Positions 59,560 through 64,000 of a DNA stretch of 64,000 bases are shown here, piece by piece. The position numbers were made by a program, and so were the translations under genes. Within the stretch, counting starts at the first letter, position 1; each line of letters starts with the position of its first letter. The notes under the pieces were generated by a model. That model was not told the DNA's origin. It saw only the letters and a program-made list of their open reading frames with translations, and made no database searches. Source of the DNA: Eumeta japonica (lineage: Eukaryota > Arthropoda > Insecta > Lepidoptera > Psychidae); contig BGZK01001453.1 of assembly GCA_005406025.1 (NCBI GenBank), positions 1-64,000 of the forward strand. The letters are read 5' to 3'.

Positions 59560-59835
59560 ACGAGGTCGGACCTTATTTTTGACTGGACCACTACTCATTG
59601 TTATTTATCGACTTGAACGCCAAACGAAAACTTTTCGCCCTACGACCAGCGGTTACGCTGCATTTAGCGAAGCGAGTGCGAAAGAAAGGGCGCGCTAATA
59701 GATGATTTGTGACCGCATTTACCCGCTTTTTGTACTTTGCATGAATTTACTGTTATATAAATTCTTGAAGGCGTTAGCCGACCTCTGCTATTGCAAGACG
59801 ACCGTATCGCGTATAATTCTCCCGAGTTTGTGTGT
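59560..59835. promoter_or_regulatory. GC-richer unique stretch, possible regulatory DNA
   Basis: This is an island of higher GC and CpG (ACGACCAGCGGTTACGCTGC, then AGCGAAGCGAGTGCG) bounded by AT-rich DNA. It has no open frame of note and no repeat character. Regulatory status is inference. Confidence 0.2.
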
Positions 59836-60290
59836 AGTGTAAAAATTAATAAATCGAAAATCAGTTATGTTATAAATAAAAATGTAAATAAGAAGGATGA
59901 TTAAAGTTTTTATATGTTTATTTTTTGTTTTTAAAGGTTATTGAACAACTGGTTAACATGTGAATTTATTTAACAAAAAATCTAGTTTTATTGTCAATGT
60001 GAGAGAAAATGAAACTTATTTACTGAAAATACAAAACAATGAAATTATGTTAAAATATCATTCCAATAGTTAGCTTATATTGACGAGGTACACATAGGCT
60101 TGTTTTATGTTTTATGCATTATGAAAGTTATTAATTTCATTAAATTATGTCTTCATAAAACATTCATTAGTTAATGAAATGAAATAAGTATTATACAATC
60201 TAAGCTCACAAAGGTGTTTCTACAAAAAAAAAGTTTTATTTAATGTATATTAGACATTAGATATGTGATGTTTCACACGTCCTTTTAAAT
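59836..60290. other. Intergenic, nothing recognised
   Basis: AT-rich DNA without a supportable gene. Confidence 0.45.
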
Positions 60291-60329
60291 CACTTTGTTA
60301 ATTCGTTACCATAACGGATTAACAAAGTG
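60291..60329. repeat. 39-bp hairpin, 3-base loop
   Basis: CACTTTGTTAATTCGTTA pairs with the following reverse complement with one mismatch in 18; the loop is CCA. Confidence 0.9.
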
Positions 60330-60346
60330 GCACTATTTTAAAAAAT

Positions 60347-60393
60347 ACGAAATTATATCCTTAAAGTCTATGACTTTAAGGGTATAATTTCGT
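60347..60393. repeat. 47-bp hairpin, 3-base loop
   Basis: The 22-base arm beginning ACGAAATTATATCC pairs with its reverse complement with one mismatch; the loop is TAT. It lies 17 bases from the previous hairpin and has unrelated arms. Confidence 0.9.
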
Positions 60394-60839
60394 GTTTTTA
60401 TGTATTTTTCTATTCGTAGTGGGAACTAAATTGAGCATTATGCTCCTCGAAAATACGAGTTAAAAAATATTTTTTACTGAAAATCTTACTTAAATTATGA
60501 GCAGATGTAAGCCGGCTAGAGACAAGAATGTGATTTAGAATTGCACAAGGATTAAATTAAGTTTTAATTCATTTATTTTGGCACTCACGTAAATTAAAAA
60601 TAATATTTTACGAGATACTAAAATAATTTCAAAATAATACACCATTTGGAACCTCCTTTAAATTATGATCATAACCGAGCCAATTGCTTTTATATAGAGA
60701 GATCAAATTAACGCAATAACAACAGAATCATACTAAATTTCCCTATTTGATCAAACTCAACAACACCTAGTACTTTACCCATAATCAGCGGTGACTGTCG
60801 ACAATACCTCTTTGTAAAATGATTATCGTAAAAGATCAG
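60394..60839. other. Intergenic, nothing recognised
   Basis: AT-rich DNA without a supportable gene. Confidence 0.45.
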
Positions 60840-61080
60840 GAAAGCTGTTGATCTTCAGCGCCAGATTAGGTGACCCCAATGTAGCCCTTCGATCTGGTCG
60901 GTGTTTGCCAAAGAGCTTTATGCCAAATGTTGTGAAAATATCCGAGGTCTGCGGCTTAAAGTGTACTGCGAAGCGTGCTCGGAGCAACCGACTTAACTCA
61001 AGTTCTAACTTCGACTTAAAGTTAGAACGTAACTCGCCGATTCACCTGTGCTCGGAAATGGCACTCGTTACCTTTTAACT
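60840..61080. other. GC-richer stretch with a short open frame
   Basis: A 76-codon plus-strand frame (60848-61078) lies in a GC-richer patch. The protein has no recognisable domain, and a small hairpin (GTTCTAACT/AGTTAGAAC) lies inside it. It could be an exon, a decayed repeat or regulatory DNA. Confidence 0.2.
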
Positions 61081-61639
61081 GAAAAATCTTTGCTTTCGGC
61101 TTAAAATAGAACGAACTTAAGTGATAGAATTTGGCTCGGCCCCACATCATATTTTTTTTGGAATACGTTAACTTCTATCCGTAATTTAATAATAATTGTT
61201 CACGTTAATTGCCCATAGGAAGCATTTGGAATATTCAGAAATTATTTGCTACGTGTCCTCACGTTAATAATGCCACATAGTGCCATTTATTATAGAGGAC
61301 CTCATGTAAAGAGCGTACTTGTTCTTCGGGTCTATCTAATAGCATATCAGTAACGCAATAACCAAAAATTTCTAAGCGATGACGGTATAAAACAACATTT
61401 AGAAAACTATTTTTACTCGCATTTTCCCAACGAAGACCCCTATATAAAAAAAAAACTTGAAAAGCAAGACGTCATTAAAGCGCAAACTCCGAGATATCGA
61501 TATATAAACTTACGTGTATACATATACAAAAATTGCTTCCTTAATGTAACGAGATTAGTAAAAATAACATAGGCTAAATAGTTATCTAGTGGATTCAAAG
61601 ATACACACATCGACGTATCGATGTCGAGTTCATAATTCC
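61081..61639. other. Intergenic, nothing recognised
   Basis: AT-rich DNA without a supportable gene. Confidence 0.45.
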
Positions 61640-61880
61640 CTTAACAGACGTATAGCCCTAGTTCGGATGAAGAGCGCACGTACTCATGCTGAACAAACGA
61701 TAGAACAAACGCTGCGCCGGAACGGCGAGTTTAACGTGTTATAAACATATCCATCGGCTGCTAATATTATCGGGGCACGTTTATTTGTTTGTTCCGGTAA
61801 TGGGTTTCCCTTGCAGCGGGGCTCGCTTGTAAGAGTATGTACGTGCATACGGGGCTACGCGGTGCGGTGGACGGGTAGAC
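61640..61880. promoter_or_regulatory. GC-richer island followed by a TATA-like box
   Basis: CpG-rich DNA (GCTGCGCCGGAACGGCG, GGGGCTACGCGGTGCGG) ends with GACTATAAAAAGC at 61877-61890, which fits a TATA box. No open frame of note follows on the plus strand. Promoter identity is inference. Confidence 0.25.
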
Positions 61881-62059
61881 TATAAAAAGCTAATTCGCTA
61901 ACATCATAATTTCTTGGGTGAGAATTGAATTGTAGTATCTGTTCCGTTTTGATTTTAAAATATCCTCGAGATGTACAGATAGGTATATAGGCAAAAAGAA
62001 ACGAGTCAAGTTGAAGCCATGTTGGTACCAACTTGGCTGCAGCTGGACATGGACCGGTT

Positions 62060-62235
62060 TTTTTTGGTGAGACACCACACTCCCACAGAGTAGACTGTAC
62101 TCTGTGGTATGACTGTCAAGTACCTACCAGATTTCGCTGCTGCATTTCGTCCAGTGAATGAGAGTTAAGGTAGCGCGCACCCTCTTAAAGGGTAGCCCTC
62201 TACCCTTCCATCGACTATCCTATTCCGCCTATATT
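62060..62235 (+). mobile_element. LINE/SINE-tail repeat
   Basis: 'GGTGAGACACCACACTCCC', a small hairpin (CCACAGAGTA/TACTCTGTGG at 62083-62107), 'TATGACTGTCAAGTACC' and 'TTTCGTCCAGTGAATGAGAG' followed by CCTCTACCCTTCC match the opening of the tail family found inverted at 1.9 and 31.4 kb. Confidence 0.6.
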
Positions 62236-62814
62236 AAACATGCAAGAAAATGAATCTTACATGTTTTTTAAACTCGTAAATATCGACTATAACACTATAA
62301 TGAAATGCGCAATCACTGTGTTATCATTTTATACGGTTTTTTTTTATTACTGTATTATGAATCGTAGAAGTTAAGCTATAATTTTTATTCGGTAAGTTCA
62401 TAAAAATATTTTATATCTTTTAAGATTGTTTTTGAGTGTCCAAAATGAAATTGTATAAAGAAAATGGTAGATTTTTAGTAATACGTTCAATCAACAACAA
62501 TTTTCTATAACAAATTATATAATGTCATTTGACTATGCTTCTGATTTAATATTTTAAAAAAATATTCATTGGATAACCAATGAATAACAAATCTAAAACA
62601 AAAATATTCCTCAGCAACTCAAAATATTATTTTAAATCTGGACACTACTGTGATTCGCTCTCCGATATACGTGATATATATATCATTTATAAGTTCGATA
62701 AACTAAACTTCATATAAAAAAATAGTTTAGACATACTCGGCTGTGGCAAACACACCGACAGATCGCAAAAAAACTTCCTTAAGTTTAATTCCTGACAATT
62801 TTATGATTAACTAG
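62236..62814. other. Intergenic, nothing recognised
   Basis: AT-rich DNA without a supportable gene. Confidence 0.45.
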
Positions 62815-63105
62815 TTTTCTGCTCGCGGGCTTCACCGTCCATACGATGAAGCCTATTCTATGAGCTATATCTTCTATACACATTCTATATCCATTATATA
62901 AAAATACATTCTATATCCATGTATTTCTTCATCTTGCGTATTGATCGATCTTGCTGTCAATACCAATATCGTCTCGTTACTTTTCCCAATTTTGATCTCG
63001 GTCAAGCTCTTGTTTCTAATTCTGATCCCACAACTCAAATCCAACCCTGATCCCATTCTCAAAATTTGGATCTTGAGAACGGGATCAGGATGAAATTTGG
63101 ATTCT
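62815..63105 (-). mobile_element. GAATCG array with Helitron-like 3' end
   Basis: On the minus strand it reads array words (GGGATCAGGGTTGG, GGGATCAGAATTAG, ACCGAGATCAAAATTGGG), then GATCGATCAATACGCAAGA and TGAAG. It ends GGACGGTGAAGCCCGCGAGC, AGAAAACTAGT. This is the same order as at 44.3 kb, with the CTAGT end preserved at 62811-62815. A 17-bp-arm hairpin (63046-63089) sits at the array end. Confidence 0.55.
63046..63089. repeat. Near-perfect hairpin within the array
   Basis: CCTGATCCCATTCTCAA (63046-63062) and its reverse complement (63073-63089) differ at one base; the loop is 10 bases. Confidence 0.9.
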
Positions 63106-64000
63106 TATGTATAGAGATTTTCATCAATACAGTCTAGACACGGTTTTAAATTCCAAACTATAAAAAGTATATGACTTACATTGGAATTTTAAGGAAATAA
63201 AATGAAAAGTCACCACAGCCGTTTAATTGTTTAATTTTTATTATTATTTTACATATCAGACTTCACAAAGGACTAATATAATGAACATTGTATAATGATT
63301 TGCTTTTGACTTGAAAAACATATTTTGAAATGTTCCAATATTTTACATTTGTTACCCGAATGGATACTGCTGTTATATATTCACACTCGCCTGTGAGTGG
63401 CTTTCAAACTAGAGGACATCGTGGCTTTATTATAAATTCTTTTTTTGAGAACGTTTTATGTTTATCAAAACCAGAATGCACGCTTCATTCGAGACATATA
63501 ATGAAATACACACGCCTTCAATATATTTGTAATACACATCTTTTTCATCTATAACTAGGTACTACACAATATTTATTGCAATTAAGTTTAATATTGTATA
63601 AAAAACACTTTGCAGGGAAATTAATAAAAAAGGGCTAAAATCCAACTAAGATATAAACAAATAAAAATTATAAAAACAAGCTCTAGGTCTTTCAATGAGC
63701 GCTAAGTATAAAATGTAAAGTCGTAATTATACTTTCTTTTAATTGCTATTCATTAATTTAAATTATAAATTGGTTTATTTTTATAATTTTTTAGTTTCAA
63801 ATTCTGTTGTCGAGTATTATTTTTTTAATTTTGTTTTTATTTGACACTTTTACGTTGCCCATATAAACATAGAAGGATTTCAGAGTCATCTAAACAAAAT
63901 TAAATTGAAAGATTTCCATTTTATTATACGTACATATTTTCATCTGTCACAGAGTAATAATATATATTTTTAGGCATTAATCATAAATTTTCGGAATCTT
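63106..64000. other. Intergenic, nothing recognised
   Basis: AT-rich DNA. A 74-codon frame at 63330-63554 has no recognisable domain. Confidence 0.4.

Overview
The window looks like 64 kb of nuclear DNA from an insect, most likely a moth or butterfly. It is AT-rich and has no bacterial-style gene packing. It carries several dispersed repeats that I associate with Lepidoptera: the 'AGGGTTCCGTA ... GAGTCCGACTCGC ... TTGGCCGG' repeat at 35.6-36.4 kb, and Helitron-like ends with 'CTAGT' after a GC-rich hairpin. The lineage call rests on memory of these repeats, not on a search. I found no intact host protein-coding gene, tRNA, rRNA or known microRNA. The longest open frame (180 codons at 22515) reads partly through a simple degenerate repeat and is not convincing as a gene. 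The window is best read as an intergenic region or a very large intron filled with old transposon remains.

Layout. 0-10 kb: AT-rich DNA with one Helitron-like array (1.1 kb), LINE-tail copies, a LINE reverse-transcriptase C-terminus (4.1-4.4 kb) and a Harbinger-like non-autonomous element (5.6-6.1 kb). 10-12 kb: a mariner transposase pseudogene next to a piggyBac-like N-terminal fragment on the other strand. 13.8-14.5 kb: a palindromic element split by a hAT MITE with a recognisable 8-bp target duplication. 17 kb: a Gypsy-type integrase tail between inverted 18-mers. 22-24 kb: a CpG-rich island, degenerate GAATCG arrays and a pre-miRNA-like hairpin. 26.7-27.9 kb: a foldback-like element whose arms are made of about 120-bp tandem units. 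29-29.7 kb: a broken copy of an uncharacterised arthropod repeat-gene family. 30-48 kb: several LINE/SINE tails, more arrays, the GGGTTCCG repeat, and microsatellite and minisatellite tracts. 48.7-50.5 kb: a decayed hAT element that is evidently the parent type of the MITE at 14 kb. 51.6-54.8 kb: a BEL/Pao retrotransposon polyprotein in pieces, followed by twin perfect hairpins. 55-62 kb: mostly unique DNA with few transposons, several near-perfect hairpins and GC-richer pockets that could be regulatory. 62-63 kb: another LINE tail and a Helitron-like end.

No genes here work together as a host pathway. The information lies in transposon history: nested insertions, a parent and deletion-derivative pair, and several unusual inverted-repeat structures. 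All family assignments come from reading motifs by eye.
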